Source: Mesocentrotus franciscanus (lineage: Eukaryota > Echinodermata > Echinoidea > Camarodonta > Strongylocentrotidae). Taken from it: a stretch of DNA of 64,000 nucleotides. Position 1 is the first letter of the stretch. Each line of letters opens with the position of its first letter. Of the stretch, positions 20,431 through 35,400 are shown in pieces. The DNA is taken from contig CP137680.1 of the NCBI GenBank assembly GCA_037976565.1, forward strand, positions 25,679,403-25,743,402, written 5' to 3'. Position numbers and translations under genes: made by a program. Below the pieces are notes generated by a model. That model ran no database searches. It saw only the letters and a program-made list of their open reading frames with translations, and was not told the origin of the DNA.

Positions 20431-23400
20431 CTTTAAAATCAAGAAAATCAAGAAAAACAGCATACCGGTAAACATAATTAGCATTTCTGATTCTTTAAAC
20501 TGGCAATGTTCAAATACCAACTGTTTTTCTTTTTCCATTGCAAATTTTAATTGATATGCAGTTTCATAGATAAGTACTTTTTGTTAAGGAGACAAAATTC
20601 AATTAGCTGACAAATTTCCAAGATAGATTGAATGATATGTACTTGAAATTTTGGAAAAAGTAAAAATCATATCACTATATACATGCATAAGACAACAATA
20701 ACAAAACAAACAAACAAAACAAAAGTGTAATACATGTAGATAGAATTATACAAAAGTAAATCTTGTTTTGATAAAATAAAGGACTCCTTTCAACTTTTCA
20801 TAACAGGTAAAGGCTATATTTCACAATATAAGCAAGTTTATGCAATAATGATTCATGTCTATTTTCATATCATGATTGTATAAGCATAGATAAGATGAAA
20901 TTTACAATACCGGTAGTAACAATTTAGCAAAACTTAGGACACTTACTTATCAGAAAATCTCACACTTTCATCTATTTCATTCTTGTCTGTGATGATTATA
21001 TCATTGTCTTCAAATTTTGTAGTCTTGGGGATCTCAAACTTGGCCATCTGGACCTCAGTATCACTCAGGCCTCCGTGAGATATCCTGGCATATCCTAATC
21101 TGGAAACGTACAGAACAAGTATGATTTACTGATTCATGTTACATTTATCTTTACATCCATGTTCATTGTACAATGGTACCATGAAACCTGCAGGTGGTCT
21201 TTATGTACAGGTTCCCTTAGTAGACATTTCAATGAGAAACAATATGCAAGGAAAACAGGTGGTCTTTCTATAGAGTGGTGAAGTGTGACCTCATCAAAAA
21301 TCTATTTTTGGAATTTCTCAATTTTTTCTTCATTTTCCGAAAGACCACCAAAAATAATGTCCAAATGTCGAAAACCAATTGAATAGCTTAAGTATTGGCT
21401 GAGATATGACCATCTGAATAAAAAGATTGCCTATGGGAACTCAGTGTTATATTGCTCTGGCTCATAACATTAGGAGCCAGAGCAATATAACACTGAGTTC
21501 CCATAGGCAATCTTTATTCAGATGGTCATATCTCAGCCAATACTTAACCTATTCAATTGGTTTTCGACATTTGGACATTATTTTTGGTGGTCTTTCGGAA
21601 AAGGAAGAAAAAATTGAAAAATTCAAAATAGATTTTTATGACGTCACAGCTTCGGTACTCTATACAGGTGGTTGCTAAAGCAAGTTTGACTGTATAATCT
21701 ATATGGTTCTCAGAGGTCATGCTTGCATAATATACATCTAAAGCTACGAGCCACATGTAACCCAGAACAGTTTAATATTATTGAAATCCTCAAACAAGGT
21801 TTGGGTAATGCTATTGATGTATACATGTATTATACATGTAAACCACATTCTGAAGTATAGCCTAATAACAATTTCTGAACAATGTACTTACTCTAAAATA
21901 ATTGCACTACAACATTTTGAAGTGACATAAAAAGTATACATATATTTTGTTAATTTTAATTTCATGCTCACCAATAGTTACAAAACTATAAAGAAATTTC
22001 TGAACATTGAAAAATATAACAATGAAACATCAAACTTACCTTCTTAATCCTTTATACATAATGTATTCACAGAATCTATCTATATCAGTTGCATCAATAT
22101 CCTGAAAAACACAAGACAAAGAAAAAATTAAACTTGAATATCCAATACAGAGGTTACATGTTTTATGTACCGGTATGCTGCTTCTTTCACTAATGAAGGT
22201 GTCATAGTTGATGGAAATGCAAAGAAAATGTGTACCAGCTCCAAACACAGAACTGGCATTACAATACAAAGCTTCACTCCATCTACATGTCATATGGGTG
22301 CCCTTAGGGATGAGATCAACATCATGGTTGGAATAGCATGTTTGCATCTGACCTGCAAACAGCTGGATTCGATCCAAGTGGAGTTTTCATCATTGTTAGC
22401 ATCAGCATCATCATAATTAAATTCATCATCACCATCACCATCAAATTCATCATCATCATCACCATCACCATCATCATATTTAAATCCATCATCATCGTAA
22501 TATTTTTATAAAGTACTTGTCATATTTCTTGACTGGAATAACACCCACAAACCAACAACATACCTTTAATTTTCCAAAAGTTGTCAACTTTTTGTAGTCT
22601 CTACTTCCAGGCTCCGATGTGACATATCCCATGAAAACAACAGGATTTTTGCTAAGGAAGAAGAAAATTGAAGGAATTTATAAATCACCGGTGATTATCT
22701 GAAAGTCACTCCCTTATTTGGTAGCTTTTGACCAGGGTTGTGATTAAATATGTTTATTGGAAGAAAAAAAAGAAGAAAAAAACTTTCATCATCAAAATAA
22801 ATTCAATTTGACCACCACGCTGCCCAAATATTGGAACTTTATTAGAAATCCTTGGCTGTATTTGTACATTAAAGTTTCAAATTTTGAACATCAATATGCA
22901 GGTTAAGTACATGTAGTTTTCTGTTGACTTCTTCCTGAAACCATAATTCATTCATTCATTTTTTTAACAATATCTTTTTAAAAATCTTTTCTACCCTCTC
23001 TTTCTCTCCCCCAGTTTTGTTTGTGGCCCTTCAAGTGCTGACCAGTGCACATGCCCCCTCTTACAACCCATAGATATGCCACTCATAATGGGGCTTTTAT
23101 GTTTTAACTATCCCTTTGGGATCAGATGTTGAAATAATGATGAAATATAGTGAAATATATCAGTCTCAGGGGCTTTATCCTCTTGGGCCTTCGGTATCAT
23201 CTACTGTTGATTCCTCAGATAACTTTTCAGAATACCCAAGAGGTGAGAGACTAGGGTGGAGACAGATTTTACTCCACTGGTATTTCAATATAGCAACTGT
23301 GGAATCATTTACATGCCAAAATAAATACAAAACCAAGTGACTGAAGCATAAAAATAGTAGCATTAGAATTTAGAATTCATAACACACATGTATATTGGGA

Positions 23401-26400
23401 CGTTTTAAATCTTTCTTTTTTTAAGAAAAAAAAAACACAGGCAATTTAAAACATTTATGAAACACCTTTAAAATCATAGTGTTTTAAACGTGCCAACCCT
23501 GCTTTTGACAATGCAATTTCACTCCTAAATGAAAGGCAATAGTGACAAAACTAACATCATAACTACAAAGGGACAGTTTGGAAATGGAAAGTGTGTGGGA
23601 TGAACAAGAAGATTGTAACCAATTTAGGCCTTACAACTAACTTTACTGTATGCAATTTATAAATGGATCCAAAGTATAGGGTAAAAACCGATGGTAGGGT
23701 CTTTAGTATTGTGAACAAAATGAAAATTAAGATTATTGGGGGAGGCTGTTATTTTTTTCTCCTGAAAAATTGTTTCATTCACTAAGAGCTATCAAACCAA
23801 GAAATTGCTTTCAAAACCAATTTCAAGAACATTGTCTTGGAAGGAGAGGATGGGGGCCCTGTTGCCCCTCAATTTTCAAGATTAACTGTGTATACTATAG
23901 AGATTATACTTTCAACTAATGCATCTGCACCCTCAAAGTGAAGATTGAAGAACATCCCAACTGAATGCTAATGATCTCTTTTCCATGCTGAAACATCAAT
24001 TACTATGTGCATTTGTGAGAGGTCTGACTGACACCTACCTTCTCCTTGTAATATTAGCCAGAAATTGTGCTTGTAGTTTTCTATCCTCATCATCCCTATC
24101 GTTGCCCATATGAGTGACTACAAAGTCGACCAGGTTGCCTGTCATGTTGATCGTCGCGCTGATAGCTGGAGCCAGTTCACCCTCGGCGATGGAAGGAGAT
24201 GGTGCTCGGATTTTAGGATGGGGTGGCGGGACAGAAGCAAATTTCTGCAAGACCAGAGCAAAAACACAGAATTAAAGGGCTCTATTTATTACACTGGAGA
24301 AAAACAAGTGAAACGCTCGGCGGTCTCGCCTGCATTACGCAATTGTTGAGTAATCAGTCCAAAAGTTGTTAAGAAGTTGGATCATCAGGATAGCACAGAA
24401 CTTTTTCAAAAATAGCCTCTTTAATAATGATGATATGGTTAATTTTAGAGGTATTTGTAAGACAACACAAACAGAACACTGACAACTCTTATTGAAAATT
24501 GAATAATTCTCCCACAGTAAACCTCAAAGACTTTTTTTGACATTTGCAAAGATACTTTTTCCTGATATTCTGCGACAAATTAATACACAAAGCAGCTACT
24601 TTTTAGAGACGATAAATTGTTAATTATTATAACTTTGTCCCAAAACAAACCATGTCACATGACACCAAAGTGATTTCTTTGAAAAATGGAGAGGTCCTAC
24701 TCTGTGCAAAACACAATCCCCCAATGCAATCACAAGGAGAAAGACCGACTCACCCCCATGTGTGTAGCTTTGTGGATGGACCAAAATCATCATGCATGCG
24801 TAGCCTTTCTCCCAGCCACATGCTGATATCATTATGACCCAAGAAGGGCTTAGAAGCATCACACTCTAAAAGTGTTATTACATCGGCACCTGTGATATGA
24901 AACAAAAATGGGAAGGGGGGGGGGTGGAGGAATCAGATTAAAATTGGTATGATTGGATTCTAGCGCACAAGCCAGATGCTATACCAACCCACTATATTGT
25001 AATATTACTCATGGTGATAATGATGATAATAATAATATCAACGAAAGAGGCCTTGCTAAATGGAATCAAATCAAAGAGCCTAAATTTATGGATGAAGTCC
25101 AGTTTGTGTTACATTTTTCAACATTAGGTTGTGGAAGAGTTAATACTAATAATTTAAAATAACAGCATTGCTATTACTGTTATCCTTCTTTAGGATATAT
25201 CAAGCTTATTTGTAGTATAATTATAACTCAATACTTTTTTTCTCCATTCTACAGACATCAGTCTGTTTAGGTGTCCCCTCTTTTAATTTACAATACTTTC
25301 CACTACCTTGTTACTCTCTCTCTCTTTCTCGGCATGTTCTAAGGGAATGTGGAAGGGACTTCCATAATTGTGTGCCAGAATAGAGAGTGCAAGACACCCG
25401 AGTCGACTCACCTGAATCTTCTAGCATCTGAGCAGCTCTCTCATAGCTTGGCCATCCATTGTTGTCGTACATGAAGTGAGCAGTCCAAATCAGACTGGTG
25501 AACTCCCGAGGGTTTTCTTTCTCTAAAGCAGGCCTGGAGGTGTGGGCTGGAAGGCGATACGCAAAGCCAGCAATTCCAACGATGGCAACAAGGATGATAA
25601 CTGAAAAGAAGGACAGAGAACAAGACAAAATTTTGAGTTTCATGTTGGTTAATCCCAGAAAATCAAAAATACCAGTATTCAAAAGGCTAGTTGCTTCAGC
25701 CAGGCATCTGCCCGTTGAACCAAAGATCACGCATTCAAACCTATCCCAGAGGGATGACTGAAATCTTTGTTGTGTGTTGACATGCCCTTCCTGTTTTCAA
25801 AAGATGCATGCGATGTTACAGTATAAAATGGTCCCTCTCTAAATAATAATAATAATAATAATACATAAGATTTGTAAGGCGCCAAATCCACTTGACAATC
25901 AAATGCTCAAGGCGCAGCTTGTGCAAAAGATGAAATACATGATAGATATATACAAAAGTGCAATAGGGAAGGTACAGACATAAAAGGTAGTGGAAATCAG
26001 TTATAGGCTAAATTAAACAGATACTTCTTAAGATTGTTTTTAACGCTTCACCAGAACTGCTATTTTTAATCCATTGAGGAGAGTATTCCATAATGAAGGC
26101 CCAGCATGAGCGAAGGTTCCCCCCCACTTTGTTTTAACCCTAGGAATAACCAGTAAATCGGAGTTTTGAGAACGTAGCTGTCTAGAGGGAATGTAATGCT
26201 TGATCAAGCCGATGTTGTACTGCGGAGCAGAGCCATGTATACAGTGATATAATAACAAAATAATCTTGAAAACAACACGTTCTTCTACGGGCAACCAATG
26301 GAGTGATTTGAGGACTGGTGTGATGTGACTGTACTTGTTGGAGAGGGTCACGACACGAGCAGCAGCATTCTGTAATTTCTGTAATTTTGCAAGTAGGTTG

Positions 26401-29400
26401 TGAGGCGAACCAAACAAAAGGCCATTACCAAAATCCAAGCGAGATGAGATTAACGCATGGGTAATTTTCTCAGTGGCACTACGGTTAAGATATTTACTGA
26501 ATAAAACCTAAATTGCGTAACTGATAGCGTACTGATTTCGAGACATATTGAATTTGTGTAGCCATTGTCATATTTGAGTCGAAAAACACACCAAGGTTGC
26601 GACATACATTGGATAAGGTAGTTTCATGTCCAGCAAGAGTAATTGAAGTGATGGAAATCTTCTCTAACTGAGTCTTAGAACCATACATTACAAATTCGCA
26701 TTTGGCAAGATTTAATTTTAGTGAATGTGAGTTCAACCAATTATGAACATCTTGTACACAATTCTCAATGTTGTGGATAGCGCTGGCTGCAATGCTCTGA
26801 TTGGGTTTGAAAGAAGTATATATTTGAATATCATCAGCATATACATGATAAGAAAGAGAATGCTGATGAAAATATTCTTCAAACCAGTTAAATATAAAGA
26901 GAACATGGTGGGCCCGCCCACAGAGCCTTGCGGAACTCCGCATGTAAGTGGTACAAAATCTGAAAGGCAGCCGTTTATCGAGACAGCTTGAGAATGGCAT
27001 GACAGGTATGATTTAAACCATTCCAGGGCTTGATCTTTAACACCGAGTGACATGAGGGTATTAATCAAAACAGTGTGGTTAACAGTGTCAAAGGCGGAAG
27101 ACAAATCAAGGAGTATCATAGCAGTTACTTTTCCACCATCCATCTCCGAAGTATAAAGTTGGATACATTAACAAGGAGGTTTCTACACTGTGGTGGGGAC
27201 GGTATGCAGATTGAAATGGGTCAAGGAGGTCATTATCGAGACAATAATCATTTAATCTGGAGAACACCACCCTCTCAAGTATTTTAAACAAAAACGGAGA
27301 TTAGAAACTGGACGGTAATTACTGAGTAATTCGAATCAAGATTAGGTTTCTTCAGTAAAGGAAGAATGTGTGCCGTTTAAGGACAGAAGGTACGCATGCC
27401 TGATAGATACTTAAGTTGACAATCTGTGAGATAACAGAGGCAAATGAGGAGGAACAATCCTTGACGAACAGTATAGACAGGGTCTAGTTTACATGACTTA
27501 GCTGGCAATCTACGAAGCAGTGATTGTATCTCATCGGAGGTGGTGGGTTGAATCGTCTCGAGGGATGCTGATGTGACAGGATCAGGTGGAGTTAAGTCAG
27601 GGGTGAGACTGTCCTGAATCTTGTGAACCTTTGAGCGGAAGAACTGAATAAATCTTTGAGCCAGTTCTTTGCTATCAGCATGTCTTGGAAGTGGAGAGTT
27701 CTGTTTCCGGTTCAAGAGACGATTGGCCGTAGAGAAGAGTTTCTTAGAGTCTTGTGTAGGCCTTGTGTTTTGGAGAGTCACTTGTAATGAACCCAATGCA
27801 CTATTAACTAGTCATAAAGAGAATAGGGGGAAAACCCTGGTGTAGCAGTACACCTGCACATCCTAGTCAGCTATGTGAAGGGGACAGACTTGATGGTTAA
27901 TAGTGATTACATTAAATTCACTGTTCCCCTCTCAAGCACAGGTAATGCTGAATGAAATGAAACATGCAGAAAAGGTAATAATTGTCATCCCAAAAGGCAA
28001 GTTCAAAACCTCAAGAATGAATAATTACTGTTACAGACTGTAAGAAGCTTCAAGAAATAATAGGAAAGGTCTTTAACTTACAAATCTTGGCATCTGCAAA
28101 GGCCTGGTGAGAACCAGTTCCATCCAGATTGGAGAATCCGATGTGAGTGCATTCCTTCTCATCGGTGTTTCGTGGTGATCCTTTGCCTAAAGCTCGACCC
28201 AGCATAAACACACAGAAAATTAGCAGGATAGCAGTCTGCTCCCTGCAAAAACAGTATTTGTGATTATAATGAAAATAAAGCAATAACCATTTGTAGAACA
28301 CATTAAACATATATTGAGTGCTATGAGAGGCATAGCTGTTTCTATAGGCTCAAGGGGTCATAGCAGGATGTAACGTCCCCGAGAGCCAGTATAGAAACAG
28401 CTATGCCTCGAATATTAAAGCAGTCCATATATCTTTTATATACCGAATTCACAAAAAAATCTACAAAGAACTCTTGCCTTATCCTTTTATTAAAACATCA
28501 CAGAAAGTCTGTTAATCTTTGCTGGAAAGTTGCCTGAATGTTACGATCATTCGGGAATCAAAAACACACTAAGCGACCAAATCGAACACACTGTATGGTA
28601 TCCGCGCTCGCACAAAGAAACTTTTTACATGTAAACCAATGGGGATCTCAGCAGAATTTAACTATGCGGCTCGTTACCCGGGGCAACGGGCATCTTTGAC
28701 ATTAACTATTGCCCGCTACCCGGGGCAACTGGCATAGTTCGTTTCTTTGCGGGCATGGCTAAAATCACGACTCGAAGTTCGACCCATCAGATGACTAAAT
28801 TTATTCAACATACTAAAGAGAGGTATATAAATTGTGCTATTTCTAAATACAGGGAGGGGATGGAGGCAAAACAGCCCCCAAATTTTCCTTCTTGGACAAT
28901 TATTTTGTTGAAAAAATCTTGGAATCATGGATATATTCCTTTACTCAAAGCAACTATGAGTTGTATTTTCAATATACTAAAAGCTAAAAACTGGCCACAG
29001 AAAGCACATTACTATACAAAAAATAAGAATATAAAAATATAATTCTTATACCTTGTAAAGATCTCTGAATTAAATATTGAAAAAAAAAGATATATTAACT
29101 GCAAACACAAAGGAAACTATCATCATCTACACCATCATCCTCATCCCCATCATCATTAATAAACAGAAATGTCTTCATAGGAACAATGTTGTGTTACATA
29201 AATTCAGACCAGTCTGTAAAGGCTACCCCATAGATATAATAAAATCACAGCAGACGGGTTCTATAACACATTTTTGTTCAGGGGAAAGGCAACATATGTG
29301 GCCATTTTGGACGATGTGCGACTCATGCTCTGGCAACAATGAATGACTCTTTGGTCAACATCTTAACTTAAACCTAGACCAAACACTACACCTACTACTA

Positions 29401-32400
29401 ACCCTAACCCTAAACTTAACCTTAAACCTAGACCAAACACTACACCTACTACTAACCCTAACCCTAAACTTAACCTAAAACCTTGACCAAACACTACACC
29501 TACTACTAACCCTAACCCTAAACTTAACCTTAAACCTAGACCAAACACTACAGCTACTACTAACCCTAACCCTAAACTTAACCTAAAACCAATTTGCAAC
29601 TCTAACTCTAAACCATGTGAATGAAATTAAAACCAGTCGGTCGGAGCACCCTGTAGATTGGTGGCCTTTATACAGAGGTTGCCACTATGAATAGTTCGAC
29701 TGTATCCAAATTTGTACAATACAATCACTCTGAGGAACAAATTATTTGCTTTTTTATATTTTATTTATTAATTTAGTTATTATTATCATTCTTATCATTC
29801 TTCTTCTTCTTTTAAGTATCATTATTGTTATTACTATTGTAATAACTATTATTATCATCATTATCATTATTACTATTATCATCATTATCATTATTATTAT
29901 TATCATTATCAGCATCAACATTTCAGAAATCAATTATTTACCTGGTGAGGTATCCGTAAGGCACAAAGTTGTAGGCCACGGTCCACACAGAGAACAACAT
30001 CTCAAAGAGGTAGGTTGCCATGACAATGAGCAGGGTCTTGACCGGAGGACAGCTGATCAAGCGGTCACTCATCTCAGGCCATCCCGCCATGATGAAGAGA
30101 CTGAAGATGAGACCAAGGGCAAACGAGAAGAATCCTGAAAAAAAAAAAACGGTAAAGACTTTGGAAATTGAAAATTCATCAAGTTTGCTTACAAAAATTA
30201 GACCGACGTGGGTGCTATACACAAAGCCACTACCATCATTATTATATTTCTTCAATGAGTGAGTTTTATGCAAATTTAAAGAAAAAAGATACAAGTAAAA
30301 CATCCCAACAGTACGGTACTGGATTCTGAATAACAGTTCCTCACTAAGTATCAAAGCAAAATCTTTTTATTTCAGGCCATAATAAGATTTGAGAAATAAG
30401 ACAGTGAGTTGTATGGAAACATATTTTTTTGTTATGCAGACTTTCTACACATCTCATACAATACTTGATGTAATGCTGAACTATTTTTTTTTCTTTTCAA
30501 TAACATGTACAATTAGTTCTGTCTACAAAAGAAGCACAACTACAATTTAGGATATGACATAGAGAACAATATGACTAAAATCATAACATTGCTATGGACA
30601 AATCTCCCTTTTTATCAATCTGTGAATTTACTCAGAATCCTTGCCCTGTTTGTATGACTTTACCTGAGAGAAAGTAGAGTCCCAACACTGTATGTCCACC
30701 CACAAACCAAATCCATAGAAAGTTGGTGACAAGATCCAGCTTAGTTGACAACAGTATGCCTGTTATGAGTTCCAGGAAAACTGCAGCACTGTCAACAAAC
30801 AAGTGAAGTGAATACATGTGAGAATGTGATATGTAATACCTTTCTGCAGCATATCATCTCCTTTTAATAATTTCTTTAAATTCCAAAACATACATAATTT
30901 ATCTGTCTTCCACATTACATAAAACAATACCCAATCCTCAATGGGTTAAGTGTAATCTCCTTAATCTCACAGTAAATGAACTCTAGGACATCCTAGAACG
31001 TTTCAGACCTTGCTGGGAAAGGGTGTGGCCCGAGCAGAGGGTAGCCAGTGAACGACCACCAGCTTACCACAGACACCTCCCTAAGATCCCTGTAAGTTAC
31101 CCTACCTTGCTGGGAATGGGTGTGGCCCAGGCATGGGGTATCCGGTAACCGACCATCGGCTCAACACTGCCACCTCCCCATAGATCCAGTGAGTGACAAA
31201 AAGAAGACTCCCAAATCCTATGCCGATAGTCTTCCAATAAGCTGACACTGTTTCATTTGGCTTTGGCTCTGGACTCTTTGGTTCAGCTGGAAAAGACAAT
31301 TCAATTTACACGATTGAGAGACTACACTCAATGTTCAAAGGCCTATTATCAATATTTATGTAAACATTAATACTACAAGTTCTATCAAGGATAGTTTCGG
31401 GAAAGCTAAAAGCAGTGCTTGCTTCATGAAGTTTCCTTTATTTTAATGATGCAACATAAACATCTGTGCACTGACAATGTGTACATCTGACAATTTCAAA
31501 AGAAAATCTGTACAAATCGATGCTTCCATGTACTTGTAGTTTTAAAGGGAGAATTCATCATTTTGGAAATATTGCAGAATGCTGATGAGGTTATGATAAA
31601 AATGATAAGCAACTTAAAAACAATGTCTTATATTTCTAGAATCTGGTCATTCATGTGGCTTTGCCCAAAAGGATGCAAATTGTTGCAGACTATTGATCAA
31701 ATTTCTCAATGAAATTAATTCTTTACTCAATGCCCTCCCCTCCACCCTTAAAACACTGCTGTCGATGTACATGTACTTAAGGGTTGATATTGCCCATGTA
31801 TATCCATAAGGTCACATACATTACATCAATAAGGTCGTTCTTACCAGCGAAGTACCTTTCCACCACTGCAATGGCACCGATGGTGAGGACGAAGGTATTA
31901 CTGGTAGTATCACTCCAGGTAGGATTGATTGAGACGTACCAGATACGGGATGCTAGCATGGCCATGAACCCTATCATGGCTCCCCAGAATGATACAACTC
32001 TGCATTCAAAAAGAGAATAAGAATTCTTTTGTAAAGAGTATCAAAGACTACTTTCAAGAACATGATAATGAGTCAAACTCCTCAGTTAGGATCAGGTCAT
32101 TTGATAGAATTAGTGATATTATCATGGTCCCATATATATATATTGATAAGTTAGGGGAGTTTTAAATCTTCTTTTATGTAGCCTGAAATAACGAACAATG
32201 TAAAATTATCATCTGTTTGATCCTGGGACACTTTTTAACAACATTGGTTCTACTTTTTCCACAGAAATCAAACCCAAAAAACAATCTTCCACAACATATC
32301 ATATACAGTAGGCTTGCGGTTGCACCATGTGAGAGAGAGGGAGGATTGGGGAGTCCTGAAAAGGACTCTCGGTAATCTTTCTTTCTTGAATGTGTGTAGT

Positions 32401-35400
32401 CCTGAAAAGGACTGAAAAGGCAAGCCTACTGTATATCTACATCATCATGCAAGCCGATACTTATAAGCAGCATACAACATATCATGTTCTTCTCTAATTT
32501 CTCTAATGAATGTAATTACTTACAGTACCTTTCTCTTTTCAAACAACATTGTGGTAGCCTAAATCAAACTCAAATTTTTTTATTTTTATATACCTCTTTA
32601 ATACATGTTAAACAATATGAATTCTTGTACACGTATCCCCAAATACACAAATTCTGTTATAAATCATATTAAGAGTAATGCCTCTAACCTTTGTTGGGAT
32701 GTTTTATGCCACCAAGTCGCACACCACAGAAGCACCAGCGCAAAGTTGCCGACCGTCAGCACTATCAGCCGCGTCAGTGTCGTGGGCGCTTGGAAGGACG
32801 CCACACTACCTACCATGACGGCTCGGAGCAAGAACAGGCCTGTCTTGGTCTGCAGGGCAGAGTAGATAGCAGGGATGGCGCAGAGGATCGGAGAAAACCA
32901 GACAACGGCGAGAGCTTCATACCCTGAGATCTCCAGCATGTTGAGGGGGTAAAACCATACCATTGGTGCGAAGCCATGCAGGACACTCAAAAGATGAAAC
33001 CTGTGGATTGTTTGAAGAGGTAAGGTTATCATAAGGATGATCTTGCACTCTGTACTGTAGTACCACAGGGACTTTATGCAAGTATTGCATCCATACGAGT
33101 GCATGTTTTTGAAACCATGTGAGTTTTTCTGAGGAGCAATTTCCCTCTGCCTTTTATTGGCCTGCCTCAATTCTTTTCATATTTGATAGTTTTAGTTTCT
33201 AGCATGAAATAATTAGGGACTTTTAGATTTGCACGACGAGAACGTGGACTGTGTGTGTGTGTGTGTGTGTAGTTGGGTTTTTACAGACGTGTATCAATCA
33301 GATATGATTATTTACGTCTGGGGACCGACCTTTAACGTCACCATCCGAAAGACGTGACACAGTTTCGAACCTGCGTCCTCGGCTGAATCAGTTTGTAACT
33401 TCCACTGTTAGCTGCATTACAGGCGCACGCCACAACCTGCTACGTAGACATCCTTTTAGGGCAATGTGATGTCCTTTTAAGGCACACTGCCGTGCACTGC
33501 CAGTGCCTTAAAAGGACGTCACATTGCCTTAAAAGGATGTCCACGTAGCACTCTACGTTCTCGTCGTGCAAATCTAAAAGTCCCTAATAAGAATGTGAGG
33601 ACATCTTGAACTACTAACTACACTATGGTCATTTGACCATATGAGGAGCCCTATGGCTGTGCACCTAAGATTTGACTTGAAATTGTAAAAGAATTATAAA
33701 TTCCCCTAACTGGATGCTTAATCTCATATCAAATCATAATCTTAATCTCAGGTGTTCCTAAAATCTCATCAACATTTGAACAAGTTTCATTTTCATTTTC
33801 ACAACAATAGGCAGCTGTGTCTTGGTCATTCTGACATTGCAAAACAACAAAGATCTCCCATATCTGCACACTCATGCATTTTACACATTTGGGATGTGAA
33901 AGATCGTGAATGAAATTACTGAAATTTGACTTTAAACAAAAATGAATACTTATTTTCATAATAGAGATGAAAATGTTGTTTTAATTGTTAATGCTGACGT
34001 AAGAGGCACATTTCCACTGGGGCTAAAAAAAAATTGTTGTATTGCCCTTTAGGTGCCAAAACATGGGTCGGTCGGTCGGAAAACTTGTTTTTTTTTGTCG
34101 CCCTCTGTGGGCCGATATTTTTCAGTTTTGAATGTTTGTTTTCTCCTTTTTTTCCCGCCCTCTTTTGGCTGATATTTCTCAGTTTTTAATGCTTTAATAC
34201 ATGTGTTTCAGCGTCATCATTCCATTCATATCTTTTTCACCTCATAATAACCCATGGTTTGCAATGTTGTGTTGAGACAACACTCTGTGCTTCCCAGCTG
34301 ACGAAGTTGGTTTTCAACACTGCGCATGCGCGGCATTTAATTCAGGGGCGGACAGCACTGAATGACCACCAATTGAAAAGCATGTTAATATCCACTCTTT
34401 GAGAGCTCGATTTGAGACTGTCAAATTGATGGATTCCAAATTGATGAAAAATTTAAAATTTGTCTCGATGTATATGTCCTTTCATCTCGTCTTTACGTAA
34501 ATTGTCAGTGTTTTTTAGAGCCTTCAAAATGTGTCATGAATATAAAAGTGTTGTGAGCCTTTCCGTAGAAAACTCTAAACAGCGACCGTCGCCCAAATCT
34601 CCCTGGTTTCTAGCTGGTGCAGTGCATGGTATAAACACGTACACGAGGCCGGGTCTACTTGCATGTTTACGCTAGTAGGATTTTGAAACTAGGGCAGAAG
34701 AGTGAGAATTTGGGAATAATTTGATTTTATGCATTTATATCCCATTTAAACAAACAAAATTCTTTAAAAAATGGTTAAAAAAAAAACAAACTTTTTTAAA
34801 ATGCCGACCGTAGATTTTCATATTTTTGGGTCGGTCGCAAAGGGCAAATACAACAAGTTTTTATTTTAGGCCCTATGGGAGACTTTTTCTTCCTATTTTG
34901 GAGAAATCTGACTATCTGTCAAGAGTTTTGGCAGCCTTAATGTGGGAGACATTCCCCCATTTAGGATATAAATTTTTTATGTTTACATTTGCTGCAAAGG
35001 AATTAGCTTAGCTCAACTTGAATGTGATAGGGAGAGTCCTGATGAAAAATAACCCATTTGGACATGTACTTTAAAAATGTACTGCCTGTGTCTGTTTTCC
35101 TATTGATGTCAGTGAGGCCAAATTTTGCCTGGGAAAAGCTGCCTTGTTGCTTCTTTTGTCTTTTGTAAAATTATTTTCTAATATGGGATACTATGCCTTG
35201 TGCAGGGAAGAAATAAAACATATATTTAATCTCAAAGTCATCTCTAAAAAAACACACTTTTAAATTGAAGTTGAATGGCCATTAAAAGATGAAAAATTCC
35301 CTAAGCACTGACAATATTTTTCGTTTTTTTTCTTCTTTTCTTCCAGCTATAGTTTCGAAACACTTGGCCAATAAAATTAATTGCCCATACAAAAACTTGT

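Noticed and set aside
29363..29599. GL-rich 78-codon minus-strand frame with 18-residue repeats
   Set aside because: It is the translation of the 54-bp telomere-like repeat, with no start context or conservation.
29746..30138. Plus-strand frame with isoleucine-rich start and charged tail
   Set aside because: It is an ATT microsatellite followed by the antisense of the CWH43 exon 29942-30134.
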